Shown in pieces: positions 35,810 to 47,880 of a DNA stretch of 64,000 nucleotides. The translations under genes were made by a program, and so were the position numbers. Within the stretch, counting starts at the first letter, position 1. Every line of letters starts with the position of its first letter. Source of the DNA: Mariannaea sp. PMI_226 (Eukaryota; Ascomycota; Sordariomycetes; Hypocreales; Nectriaceae); contig JANFOG010000004.1 of NCBI GenBank assembly GCA_024336345.1, positions 558,001 through 622,000 of the forward strand. The letters run 5' to 3'. Below the pieces are notes generated by a model, which searched no databases, was not told where the DNA came from, and was given only the letters and a program-made list of their open reading frames with translations.

Positions 35810-38800
35810 TATATTAGTAGATAGTGGAGTAAATATAAATATTATTAGCCTATAAATAGTTAATGACCTAATGTTATTATGGAAGAATAAGGAATATCCT
35901 TATGAAATATTTAATATAGAAAGAAATGCCCTCTTTTATAAAAATAAATAAATTAACCAATAGATTAATTAACTAGAAGTTATTATTTAAGAAAAAATAT
36001 AAAGTGAAGAATTTGATATTATAGATCTTAGAGGATATAATATCATCCTTAAATATCTATAATTAGATTGATTTAACCCACTAATTAATTAATATATTGG
36101 CTAGATATAAGCCTTTTGAGATAATATAATTAGTAATTAAAAGGATAACTTAATAAATGATATAAGATCTTAAGGCCCTATTAATAAGGATGGAGGAAGC
36201 TAAGCTAGAGAAATAACAAACTTACCTATACCTAAAGGAATATAATATAAATAGACTAAAGGATTAAAGAATTATATATAAAAGACCATTATATTCCTTA
36301 AGAAAATATTTATATAAATAAATAAAAACCTTAAGAAAAAATTAAAATATTGAATATAGAAGAAGAAAGACTTAAGAATATTTTACCCCAATATTGGATC
36401 TATAAGCAACTCTTTGCAGAAGAACTTAAGATAGGACTACTAGAATATAGCCAATGGGATCATGAAATATAACTAAAAGATAGAATAATACCTATATTTT
36501 ATAAAATCTATAATCTTAATAAAATATAACTTTAAATACTTAAGGAATACCTTAAAAAAATATTAAGGAAAGGATATATTAAAATATCAAAGTTAGCAAT
36601 AGGATATCTAATTATATTTATTCCTAAAAAAAATAGCAAACTTTAACTAATTATAGATTACCATAAACTAAACAATATAATAATTAAAGATAGAATATTA
36701 TTATTCCTAATTGAGGAACTAAAGGATTGATTGTGAGGTAAGAAGTGCTATACCACACTTAATCTTAAGGGAGCTTACAATTTAATTTGCATTACTAAAG
36801 GATATAAATGGAAAACCGCATTTTAAATAAAGTTCGGATTATATAAATATCTTATTATGCCCTTTGGACTTATTAATGTGCTAGCTATATTTTAATGAAT
36901 GATTAATAATATATTGTATAAGTATCTTAATATATTTGTAATATGCTATTTAGATAATATCCTAATCTTCTTAAATAATAAAGAAGAATATATAGAATAT
37001 ATTTATAAAGTATTATAAATATTATAAAATATAAAGCTTCTAGTTGAATTAGAGAAAAGCCACTTCTATATAGCAAAAATAGACTTCTTAGGATATTATA
37101 TCTCCTATAATAAGATAAAGATAGACCTTAAGAAAATATTAATAATTAAAGACTGGCCAGAATTAATAATAATTAAAGAAGTATAAGCCTTTTTAGGATT
37201 TGCTAATTATTATTAGAAGTTCCTTAGAAATTTTGGAAAAATAGCAATACCCCTTATTAAATTAATTAAAAAAGATATTAAATTTAAATTTACCACTAAG
37301 GCCCAAATTGCCTTTAAAGAAATCAAATAGTTAATATTTAATAAACTAATTTTCAAAATATTTAATTTATAAAGACCTATTAAATTAAAAACTAATATAT
37401 TAGACTTTACCCTAAGAGTATAATTAGGATAATGAGATAATAATAATAAGTTATACTTAATAGCATTCTATTTATATAAGTTATATAAAGCAAAACTTAA
37501 CTACCCTATTTATAATAAAGAATTTCTTATAATAGTTAATACTTTTAAAGAATTTAAATATTATTTATTAAGAATCTATTATTAAATTAAAGTCTTTATA
37601 AATTATAAGAATATTATATATTTTGCTATAATATAAAAACTCAGCAAATAATAATTATAATATGTAGAAATCCTAATAAAATTCGATTATATTATTATTT
37701 ATATTAAGAGAATGGAAAACAATAGAGTAAATACTATTAGCTGGAGAACCGACCTTAATATAGGATAATTCAAAATCAATAAATAATTTCTAAACTATAT
37801 TAATATAGGATACCTCAGATAGAAGTATATTATAATAATTTGGAAAAAGATAACTAAATAACTAAATACAATAATGAGAAAAGAAATACCTAAAGAAGGA
37901 ATCACTATATATAAAGTAGAATAGGGAAACCCATTATTATAGCAAATCTAGGAGTATAATGAATAATTATTAAATAATGAGAAAATAGATAAATAATAAA
38001 TATCTAAAGAACTAAGGGAATTACTTATTAAATAAATATATAAACACCCACTTTATAGACACTAAGGAATTATAAAAACCCTAAAATAAATTAAGATAAT
38101 ATTTATATTTCCTAAGATTAAGAAAATCATTTAGAAAATCATATAAATATATATTATTTGCGCCAAAATAAAGACATAAAGATACAAACCATATAGAGAA
38201 TTATAGCCACTACCAATTGCAATGCGATTATAGGATGTAATTATAATAGACTTTATTATAAAGCTATCCCTATTGTTAGACCTGGTAATAGATATTGCTT
38301 ATAATAATATTCTAATTATTATTAATAAACTTACTAAATTCTTATATTTTATATTATATTAAAAAGCAATAAATATAAAATAGTTTTTATATATTTTTAT
38401 GAGAAATATTGTTAGTATATATAGATTGCTAATTGAGATTATCTTAGATAGAGGACCACCATTCTTTTTGAATTTCTGGTAATGCTTAATGGATAGGATT
38501 GGCCTAAACCATAAGCTTATTATAGCATATTGACTATAGGTCGATAGATAGATAGAAAGAATAAATTAAATATTGGAAATATACCTTTAATATTATATTA
38601 ATTATAAATAAGATAATTGGGTTAAGAAATTGCTAATTGCATAGCTTGTTTAAAACATTACCTATAATAAAAGCACAAAATTAACACTAGCTTATACTAA
38701 CTTTGGGTTCACCCCAGATGCCTATAGAATATTAATAAAAAAGGGACCCATCATACTAGCAGCTATATTCAAAATCGATAAATTCAAAAATCTACATAAA

Positions 38801-39260
38801 GAACTATATATAAAACTTTCATTTATATAAAATCAATATAAAAAGCACTATAATAAGAAAAGGTTAAAAAGACCAACCTTCTTAGAGGGAGATATGGTCT
38901 TTATTGCTATAAAAAATATTATAACTAAAAGACCAAATCAAAAACTTAATTATAAATATATTGGACTATACCCAATTAAGAAGAAAATTTCAAAAAATAA
39001 TTATAAAATTGACTTACCTAAAGAAATCAAGATCTACCCAATCTTTTATATCTTATTACTCGAAACTATTAATAAAGATATGATTATTATGGAAAAATAA
39101 ATATTTAAAGTAGAAGTTAATAGATTAGAAGAATATAAAGTAAAATAAATATTCAATATAAAAAAGAAAAAAGGTAAAATTAAATATTTAGTAAAATAGA
39201 AAGAATATAAAGAAAATGAAAATTTATGGGAACTATTAGAATACCTTATATACTCCTAAT
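35810..39260 (+). pseudogene. pol remnant: protease, RT, RNase H, integrase, chromodomain
   Basis: Protease active site V-D-S-G at 35817-35828. The reverse transcriptase runs about 36480-37130, with I-I-D-Y-H-K-L-N-N near 36650, T-L-N-L-K-G-A-Y-N near 36755, M-P-F-G-L near 36858 and the catalytic box read as Y-L-D-N near 36950 (the second Asp of YLDD now Asn, a G-to-A change). RNase H and the tether region cover about 37370-37750. In the integrase the zinc region is about 38040-38170 and the DDE residues remain readable at about 38250 (I-D-F-I), 38450 (L-D-R-G-P-P) and 38560 (E-R-I-N). The C-terminal chromodomain lies at about 39110-39250 (K-Y-L-V-K, K-E-Y-K-E-N-E-N-L-W-E). Numerous TAA/TAG codons replace Gln or Trp codons. 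It cannot make protein. Confidence 0.9.
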
Positions 39261-39479
39261 AGCTTTTAAAGAACTTTTATTAATAATACTAGAACCTAAG
39301 GAGAAAATAATATTATCAAAATTATAACCTAAGCCCAAGGATAATTAATCTATATTATTTAAAATACCTAGATAATGTAAATTACTTAAAGTATGTTGCT
39401 TATTGGAATTAAGAATAGGAAGGATTTTATCCTTTTTGTTTAATTTAATTATGCCTTAAGTGAATAAATTAGAATTATA

Positions 39480-39990
39480 TTCCTTAACCTTTTTCCTTAT
39501 TTTTTATATATAAGTAAGATGACTTATAGCAATAGCTAAAGAGCTTTGTAACTCCGCTAGCTATTTATATAATATTAAAATCTTCTTATTAGCCTCCTCC
39601 TCTTCTCACTCTAACTTTTTTTGCTAATTAACTAATTTATTTACTATAATAGTTAGCAAAGAATAATATATATAAGGAAAAAGAAGACCCATATGAGGAA
39701 GTTACCCTAATATTATTGTAAGTGTGACCACACTTAATGCACTTAATATACCTATCTAACCGACCAGTATTCTCTATCTTATACTCCTTTTTATATTTAA
39801 AATAGAATGTGCATAGCATATTGGTAGGATTATTGTTTAATTTAGTAAAAGCAAAAAGAGAATTGCGCTTAGTAGTCTTATTGTCTTCTTTTAAGACCTT
39901 TTTAATTATTTGAGGCTTATGCTTAGAAATATAATTTAATATAATTGTTAGCTTAGCATTGTGAATATTAAGAAGTCTGAATTGGGCTAA
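39480..39990 (-). pseudogene. Antisense gene inside the gypsy element, Cys motif plus coiled coil
   Basis: On the minus strand, 39990 to 39637 is open for about 117 codons, remarkable in an element whose sense strand has stops every few dozen bases. It contains an ATG at 39819 and a paired-Cys segment (R-Y-I-K-C-I-K-C-G-H-T-Y, around 39740-39710). After one stop the same strand continues at about 39630-39480 with a Glu/Lys/Leu-rich, coiled-coil-like segment (L-A-E-L-Q-S-S-L-A-I-A-I-S) broken by several TAG/TGA/TAA that would be Gln, Arg or Trp before RIP. I read this as a former protein gene encoded antisense to the retrotransposon. The family is not identified. It could be a non-coding accident, but composition argues against that. 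Confidence 0.5.
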
Positions 39991-40058
39991 CTAATGAGAA
40001 ATTTAAAATAGGCCTATTTATTAGCCTTAAGGATAAGACCTTCAGAGGGGAGATATTA

Positions 40059-40489
40059 TATTATATCCTAATTAGCCTTAGAGTATATATACATAGCCCC
40101 ACAAATTTCTTACCAATTAGCAATGGATTATAATCCCAAACCATAATCCAAAAACCGGATTATAATTTATTTTATAATTTAATATTATAGATTATAATTC
40201 CAAATTGTAATTTAAAAATAGGAATTTAATAAAATTTATTTAGGTTTAATACCAAACCTTTATAAACTTAGGATAATAGTTAGTATATAAACCCTATTTA
40301 TTCTTTAGATAGCCTATTTAGCTATTTAGCTTTTAATATAATTTAGTTATTATAATCTACTTATGTATTACTAGATGTAATATTCTAAGTGACTCTTCCG
40401 CTATTACTCAATATAACGCCTCGACCGTTCTGCCAATATAAACCTATTACGACCTGGTTTATCCCTTGGGAACCGATTAGACCGTTATA
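40059..40489 (+). repeat. 3' LTR of the gypsy element
   Basis: 431 bp, preceded by the purine-rich tract at about 40042-40053 and followed by the CAATA target duplication. Its last 110 bp keep C and G (CTCTTCCGCTATTACTC, CCTCGACCG) better than the 5' LTR does. Confidence 0.9.
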
Positions 40490-40494
40490 CAATA

Positions 40495-43020
40495 TATAAA
40501 TATATAGAAATTTAAATTATAAAAAGATAAATATAAATATATTTAAATATATTAAATTATAATAATAAAATATAAATATTATCTTTAGAATTATTAAACT
40601 TATTTTATCTTATAATTTTATTATTTATTATAATAAAGGTAAATATATTAATAAAAAAGTAAATATAAAATAATAATAAATTATAATAAGAAGTTTTATT
40701 TATATAATAATTAATTTTAATAGCCTTTATTCTATTATTATTTAATATATAATTTTAATAATTTTTTAAAGGTTTATTATAATAAAATTAAATTATTAAA
40801 ATAAAAATTAATTTTTAATAAAGAATTATATAAAGGATATTATAATTAGGTTTTTTCTATTTAAATTTTATAAAAAAGGTAATTTTAATTAAATAAATAA
40901 AAATATCTATTAATAAAATATTAATTTATTTATTAAATTAATTTATAATAATATTATTAATATAAAAAGAAAGAGTAAATTTAATTTAATTTAATATAAT
41001 AATTAAAAAAAAGCCTAAATTTAATAAATAAATATTCTATTTTAAAAAAAGAAAAGATAATTAAAAAAAAATATAAAATTAGATATATATATAATAAATA
41101 AAATTTTATATTAATTTAATTAAAATAATAGAAATATTAATAATAATATAATATACTAAAAAGGATATTTTAATTAATTAAAATATTAAAAAATGAATAA
41201 TTTATTTAATTAAAATTATTAAAACCACTAGTTTTATAATTTAAATATAATTATTAAATATTATTTATAATAAAATTATTAATTTTATTTAAAAAATAAT
41301 AATTAAATTATATTAAAAAAAGCAAAAAGCCAAAAATATAATAATAAAGAATATTTTATTTAATATTAATATTTATAAAATACTTATATCTTTATAAATA
41401 ATTAATTTCTAAATAAAAAGCTATAAAGATTTTTAAATATTATAATAAAATAAATAATAATATAAATAAAGAATATATATAATATTTATAAAGCTATTAA
41501 TAATAATAAAATAATATATTAGGATATTAAAATAAAAATTAAATAAGCCCTTAAGATAATAATTAAGAATTATTATATAATAATATATATAAAAAGCTAT
41601 TTTATAATTAAAGTAATTAAAGAATAAATAAATAAATATAATTTAATTATTAATTTAAAAATAATAATAATTATTTATATAATTTTTAAAATAATAATTA
41701 ATATTAATATAATAATGGACATTAATATAAAAATAGTAAAAAATAATATAAAAGTAGATTTTAAAAATAAAAAATTAAAGCTAATTTTATAATTAAAATT
41801 ATTTTTATAAAGAAATAAATATAGATAATAAGCATTTTATTAAAATATATATTTTATAAATAAAAAATGAATTTTAATATAGGAAAGAAAAGAATTATAA
41901 AAATTTAAAAAGAATTATAAATAAATAAATATTAAATTATTAAAAAATATAAAAATAGAAAGGAAGATTCCTTAAAAATAGCTTATAAAAATATTAATTC
42001 TACCTATTTAATAATTTAAAAACTAATTAATAAAATTAAATTAAGAATATTACCTATTTTATTTATTAAATCTAATCTATTTATAATTATAAGCCTAATT
42101 AATAATATAATTAATAAAAATTCTAAAAAATAATATTAAAAATATAATTAATAAAAATTCTAAAAAATAATATTAAAAATATAATTAATAAAAAGTCTAA
42201 AAAATAATATTAAAAATATAATTAATAATTTAAATATTAAATATAATAATATAATATATAATAATAAATATATATAATTAAGCTAAATATTTATATAAAG
42301 ATAATATAAATATATTTTATTATAAGATTAAATTAATTATTAATAATTTTTTAATAATAAAGAAGGTAAAAATAAATTAATATCAATATAAGTTACATAT
42401 TTAGTATTTTAAAAAGATTAAATAATTAAAGCCTATAAATATAAAATATAAAATAATTATTTAAAATAATATTTATATATAAAAATAATTATTAATTTTA
42501 AAGTAAAATCTATTTTTTAAAAGATTATTATTAATATAAATTATTTAATAATATTTATTAAAAGATATTAGTTTAAAGTAAATATATTATATCTTAAATA
42601 TTAAAGAAATAATAATTTAAATACAAGAATAAGAATTAATAATAAAGTAAGATTTAACTTTTATATTAAGGGGAGAATCTATTATATTATTATATAAAGA
42701 TATTTCATAATTAAAATATAAATTATTAATATTATATTTTTAAATATATTAATTAAAATATTATTTCTTAATATATATAATAAGGATATCTTTATATTAT
42801 AATTTATATTAAAAATAATAAAATATTATAATATAAAAATGCTTATTATTTTTATAATAAAAAGAGCTTTAATTTAATAATAAGTAATAATAATATAAAT
42901 AATAATAATCTTATTAAACTTAATTAGCTTTATTTTAATAAAGTATAATATACTTTCTTAAGATAATCTAAATAATAATAAGTAAATATATTAATTTACT
43001 TCTAAAATAGATAGTATTTT
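40495..43020. repeat. RIP-degraded AT-rich DNA with a 37-bp tandem repeat
   Basis: Very AT-rich, no readable gene. Three tandem copies of a 37-bp unit (TTCTAAAAAATAATATTAAA...) lie at about 42120-42230. At about 42665-42675 a purine-rich stretch (AAGGGGAGA) precedes TCTATTATATTATT, which may be the polypurine tract and start of another LTR that would extend into the patch at 43020-43290. Confidence 0.55.
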
Positions 43021-43290
43021 AAACCATTTAGTGAATCTTAATATATTAGGTTTTAAGCCTCATTAGTGGTAGACTTCTTAGAGGTTAAAAAGGAAAAGCT
43101 TGTCTTTTCATTTCTCTTATAGCTAGTTATAGGGATAAGCCCTTTTACTATCTTATCTATTATTCATTAGATAAGCAATTCGTTCGTTGGTTTCACTTTC
43201 CGTTCTCTCCGTTTGTTTCTTCATTTGTCATACGCCTCATTTCAAGCCACAGCCTTGCGCTACAGCATCCAATAAAAATGCCTATTAATT
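43020..43290. repeat. GC-richer patch, possible LTR/5' leader of another element
   Basis: About 270 bp with near-normal composition (for example CGTTCGTTGGTTTCACTTTC and CACAGCCTTGCGCTACAGC) inside RIP-degraded DNA. The left 130 bp match, inverted, the region 62215-62345, so it is repetitive. It ends at ATGCCTATTAATTAA, after which a degenerate coding-like frame of about 150 codons runs to about 43740. Confidence 0.5.
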
Positions 43291-43740
43291 AAAGCTATAT
43301 AATTATAATAAACAATACCCTAACACTATTAAAATTCAGATATACCTAAAAACTAAAAAATATTATAAACTATAAAGTAAAATACACTCATTATATATTA
43401 TAAGATAAAGTAATAATAATACTTATAATATTAAATAGAGTAATTAATAATAGGGAATTTAAAATAATTAATAATATAGAAATAGTACTATAAGCTAAAA
43501 ATAAATAAGTTAATAAAATACTTAAAAAACTAATAATAAAAGAAAGTAGAAAATATAATATAAAATTAGATATTATAAAGCTAATAGAAATATGAAAAGT
43601 TAAAATAAAAAATAAAGTAAATATATATACTAAAAACAAAGCATAAGATAAAGTATTTATTAAAATTATTAAATTATTTAATATTTAGAGAGATAGGGGG
43701 ATTATCTCTATATATAAAGAAGATAAAATATATATTAATT
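43278..43740 (+). pseudogene. Degenerate reading frame of unknown element
   Basis: Starts with the ATG at 43278 and reads, with stops at several likely Gln/Trp positions, a Lys/Ile/Asn-rich sequence containing segments such as K-L-I-I-K-E-S-R-K-Y-N-I-K-L-D. The excess of Lys, Asn and Ile is what RIP would make of Glu, Asp and Val codons. No family recognised. Confidence 0.35.
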
Positions 43741-43774
43741 AAATTAATAATTATTAAAATCAGAAGCTTATAAT

Positions 43775-44208
43775 TAGGCTTGTGATTTTAGTTAGTAAGT
43801 TTTAGTTTATATTAGTTACTAACTAAAACTTTTAGTAATTTAGTAACTAATTACTAAAAATTTTAGTATTAGTCAAGCGACTTACTAACGAATTTAATTT
43901 TAGTAATTAGTTAGTAATTAACTAAAAATAATTAGTTAGTATTAGTTAAAGGACTTACTAACTAATTACTAAAAGAGAAAAATAAAAACTATTAAAATAT
44001 AAGATTTTTTATTAATATAAATATATATATATATAAAATTATATATATAACAATATATATTATATAAAAATATTAATATATAAAAGTATATATAAAGAAT
44101 TATAATAATATTATTAATATTAGTAATTAAAAATATTAGTTAGTTATTAACTAATTACTAAAAGTTTTAGTATTTAGTTAGTAATTAGTAATTAATTTTA
44201 TAACCCTG
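43775..44208. mobile_element. hAT-type MITE, 434 bp, with perfect 8-bp target duplication
   Basis: The left end reads TAGGCTTGTGATTTTAG and the right end, inverted, CAGGGTTATAAAATTA; both are versions of the CAGGGTTGTGATTTTAG terminus of the hAT at 54594-58540. CTTATAAT flanks it on both sides (43767-43774 and 44209-44216), the 8-bp duplication typical of hAT. The first about 170 bp align closely with the first about 170 bp of that hAT, including the phrase TTAGTATTAGTCA-AG-GACTTACTAAC with small changes. There is no coding region. It is a deletion derivative. Confidence 0.88.
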
Positions 44209-44216
44209 CTTATAAT

Positions 44217-47200
44217 ATAATTATACTCATTAGGTATAAAAGACTGTAAATTTCTAAATAAAAAGTATAATAATCTATATATATAGGGAAAAATAAGTTA
44301 AATAAAAAAGTTTATATTATTTAGATATTTAATCTTTATAATATAATATTAAATAAATAATAAAAAAAAGAAAGAATTATTATAAATATATAGTAATTTA
44401 ATAAAATAATAATATTACATAATTACTTAATATTATTTTAAAAAGAAATTATTATATAAATAAGAGAGAAGAAATTCTTTATAATAATTAATATAGTAGT
44501 TTTTTTCTTTTAATTCCCTATTAAAATAAAATATTAAAATTAAATAATAATAATTAATTTAAAAAATATAAAAATATTATATATAATATTAATAGGTTTT
44601 AAAAATAGCCCTTTTTTTATATAATGTTTTATAAATTAATATTTATAGTTATTTAGAAAATTTATAAAAATATATATTAATAATATAATAATCTTTAATA
44701 ATATATTTAAAAAATATTATATATATTTTATTTAAATATTTTAATGTTTTAAAAATCTTATATTTACCTTATTTTTATAAAAGTCATTTATAAAATATCC
44801 TTTAATAAAATTACTTAAATCTTAAATAAATATATTAAAATTAAATATAATTATAGACTAAATTAAGATATTAATAAAGCTAAAAATATTAATATTAAAA
44901 TAAAGAAAATTAATAAATAAGTCTAAATATATTAAATAATAAGGGCTACTTTTATATTAATAAATATAAAAAAGAAAGTATTTAATATTTTATTAAAATA
45001 TTTAATTATAAAAAAATATTTTTATTATTATAAATTAGAGAGATATATATTTTATAAATTAAATATAAATAGATAAAAAAATAATTAATAAAATAAAATA
45101 AAAATCCTAATTAATAAAGTCTAGCTTATTTTATTCTTAAGTTAATTATTTTCTATAATTAAAAAGAAATTAAAAACTATAAAATTAAAAATAATATATT
45201 TAATATAGATTTATTAATATATTAAGGTTTTATTATAATTATTATAATTATCTATTATAATATTAATAAATTATATAATAATAAAAAATATTATAAATAT
45301 AAATTATAAATTAATAAATACCTTAATATATTTAAATTAATATTAATTAAATATAATATATATTTTAAAAAAATAAATTTAATTTTTAATATTTTATTAA
45401 AATTATTATAAATTAATAATAATAATTTAATAAAAAACAAAAGAAAAAACAAATTAAATAATATTTAGATTCCTAATATAAATATTATTAAATATATTAT
45501 TTATTTTAATAATAAATAAAAAAATAAAAAAAAATAAAAATATAATATTAATATCTAAATAATAAAAATTATTAAATAATTTAATTATAAGGATTCTATT
45601 TATATTAATAAATAACTTATTATATTAAATTAAAAAAATAAAATAAAAAGACTTTATATATTTAAAAAATAGATTTTAAAATTAATATATAATATTTATA
45701 ATAAAAGCTTTTATATAAAATCTTATTAAATAATAAAATAATTAAGGGAAATATCTTTTTATTATATAATTAAAATATTAAAAATTAAATAAAATTCTAT
45801 TTAATTTATTTTAAAAACTTAATAAATAAATAATTAAAGCTTAAAAAAACTTAGCCAATTCTATTATTATTAATACTTTATTATATACTTATTATAGATT
45901 TTATTATTATAATATTAATAATATTAATAAAAAAATTATTTTAAAAATTTAAAAATAAATAAATAACTTTTAATTATTTATTAAAAATAACTTTTAATTA
46001 TTTATTAAAAATAACTTTTAATTATTTATTAAAAATAATTTATAAATAAATAAAGAACATAATATTAATTATAAAATATATTAAATATAATATAAAAAAA
46101 TAAATAAAATTATTATTAAAAAACCTTCTTTTTTATAATTAAGGAATATTTATAAAGATTATTAATAATAAAAATCTAAAATTTATATTAAAAATATAAA
46201 AAATATCTTTTTTTTTTTAAAATAAAGTTTAATATAAATATTATATATTATTTTTAAATAAATAATATTAATAAAAGAAAAAAATTAAATTATAAAAATT
46301 ATAATTTAATATTATATATAAATATTAAATATATTATAAAATATAAGTTTATTAGCTTTTTAATTTTATTTAAATAATATTTTAAATATATTAATTAAAA
46401 GATTATTAAATAAATTTTTAATAAGCTTTAAATTAAAAAGTATTTTAAATATATTAATTAAAGATTAGAAAATAAATTAAAATACCCTAAATATTATATT
46501 AATATTATATATAATAAAAATAAAATATATATTAAACTTTATAATTATAAAAATAAAAAAATAATATAATAAAAAAAATATATAATATATTTTTAAATTA
46601 AATAATTAAATCTATTTTTATTTATATAAAAATTATAATTTATTAATAAAATTATTTTAAAAATAGTCTTAATAAAAAATAAATTTATTTAAAATTATTT
46701 AATAAATTATATTATTAATATATAGACTAAAGCTATTTATAGATTAATAAATATATAATATAATATTAATTATTTAGCTATTTATTATACTAAATATAAA
46801 CCTATATAAATAGATCTCTAAATTATTAAGACCTATTTAAATAGAGATTAATAAAAATATATATAAAATTAAGAAAATAAATAAATATTAAAAGTTAAAT
46901 AGAAAAAGATATTTATAAATTAAATATATAATAAAATAAAAAAATTATAAAATAAAAAATAATAATTAAATTAAAAAATAGGAATTTATTTTAATATTAT
47001 TAAATTTAGTTTAAAAGTTTAAAATAAAAAACCTATTATTAAATAAATAAATAATATAAAAGAAATTAAATATAATTAATAAAAAATAAATTAATCTAAA
47101 ATCTAAAGTAAAAATTTATTAAAATAGAAAGAAATTAATATATTAAGAAATATAATTATAATATTAAGATTTTAAATAATAATTTATAAAAAAATATAAA

Positions 47201-47880
47201 ATAATTAAAATAAATATAAATTACTATTTAGCTATCTAATAGATAATTAAAAACAAAATTAATAATATAATAAATATATACTCTAATAAAATATATATAA
47301 ATATATAAAATCTCATAAACCTATTTATAATTCTTAACTCCTTCACCATTATATTATAATATTTAAACATTCTCTATTATATTATAATATTTAAATATAA
47401 CCTTTCTTATTTATATATAATCATTATTATGTATTAATAATATTTTATATATATTAATAATTTTCTTTATTTTCTATTTTCTTTAATTTTTTTATTTTTT
47501 ACTAATTTTTTACTTTTTGTTAAATTAATTATTTTATAATCTTCCTTTATTATCTTAAATAATATATATTATAGAAAATTAATATAAATAGTAATATTAA
47601 AACTAAAGGTATTAAATACTATATGAGTAATTATAATAAATATTGGGATATTATATATAATAGCTATAATTATTAAACTATTAATAATATTACTATTAAT
47701 AGGAAAAGAAATAAACTTAAATTATAATCTTAAGGTAAATAATATAATAATTAATAATTTTTTTATTTATAAAAATAAATAAACTATTTTAAAATAAAAT
47801 TAAAAAGCTTATATAAAATATAGTAATATATTTAATTAAAAATCTAGGCTTAAATTAAAATAAATATTAAAACCTTATTA
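44217..47880. repeat. RIP-degraded AT-rich DNA with a 24-bp tandem repeat
   Basis: Featureless A/T-rich sequence. Three tandem copies of a 24-bp unit (AATAACTTTTAATTATTTAT...) lie at about 45962-46033. No family can be read in any frame. Confidence 0.6.

Larger units (their letters stand above)
31941..40489 (+). mobile_element. Complete Ty3/gypsy (chromovirus) LTR retrotransposon, RIP-inactivated
   Basis: 8,549 bp bounded by two 431-bp LTRs and flanked on both sides by CAATA (31936-31940 and 40490-40494), a 5-bp target duplication. The order gag, protease, reverse transcriptase, RNase H, integrase, chromodomain identifies a Ty3/gypsy chromovirus. A polypurine tract (CAGAGGGGAGA) ends just before the 3' LTR. 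I could not identify the primer-binding site. All sense frames carry many TAA/TAG codons and Cys-to-Tyr, His-to-Tyr or Gly-to-Asn type changes expected from RIP. The element is less degraded than the DNA on either side, so it is younger. It is longer than many fungal gypsy elements because of about 2 kb between the zinc knuckle and the protease and about 0.75 kb between chromodomain and 3' LTR. Confidence 0.93.

Noticed and set aside
43391..43639. Very hydrophobic minus-strand frame that looks like a membrane protein
   Set aside because: Ile/Leu/Phe/Tyr-rich frames are an artefact of AT-rich DNA; the plus strand shows the likelier former coding frame.
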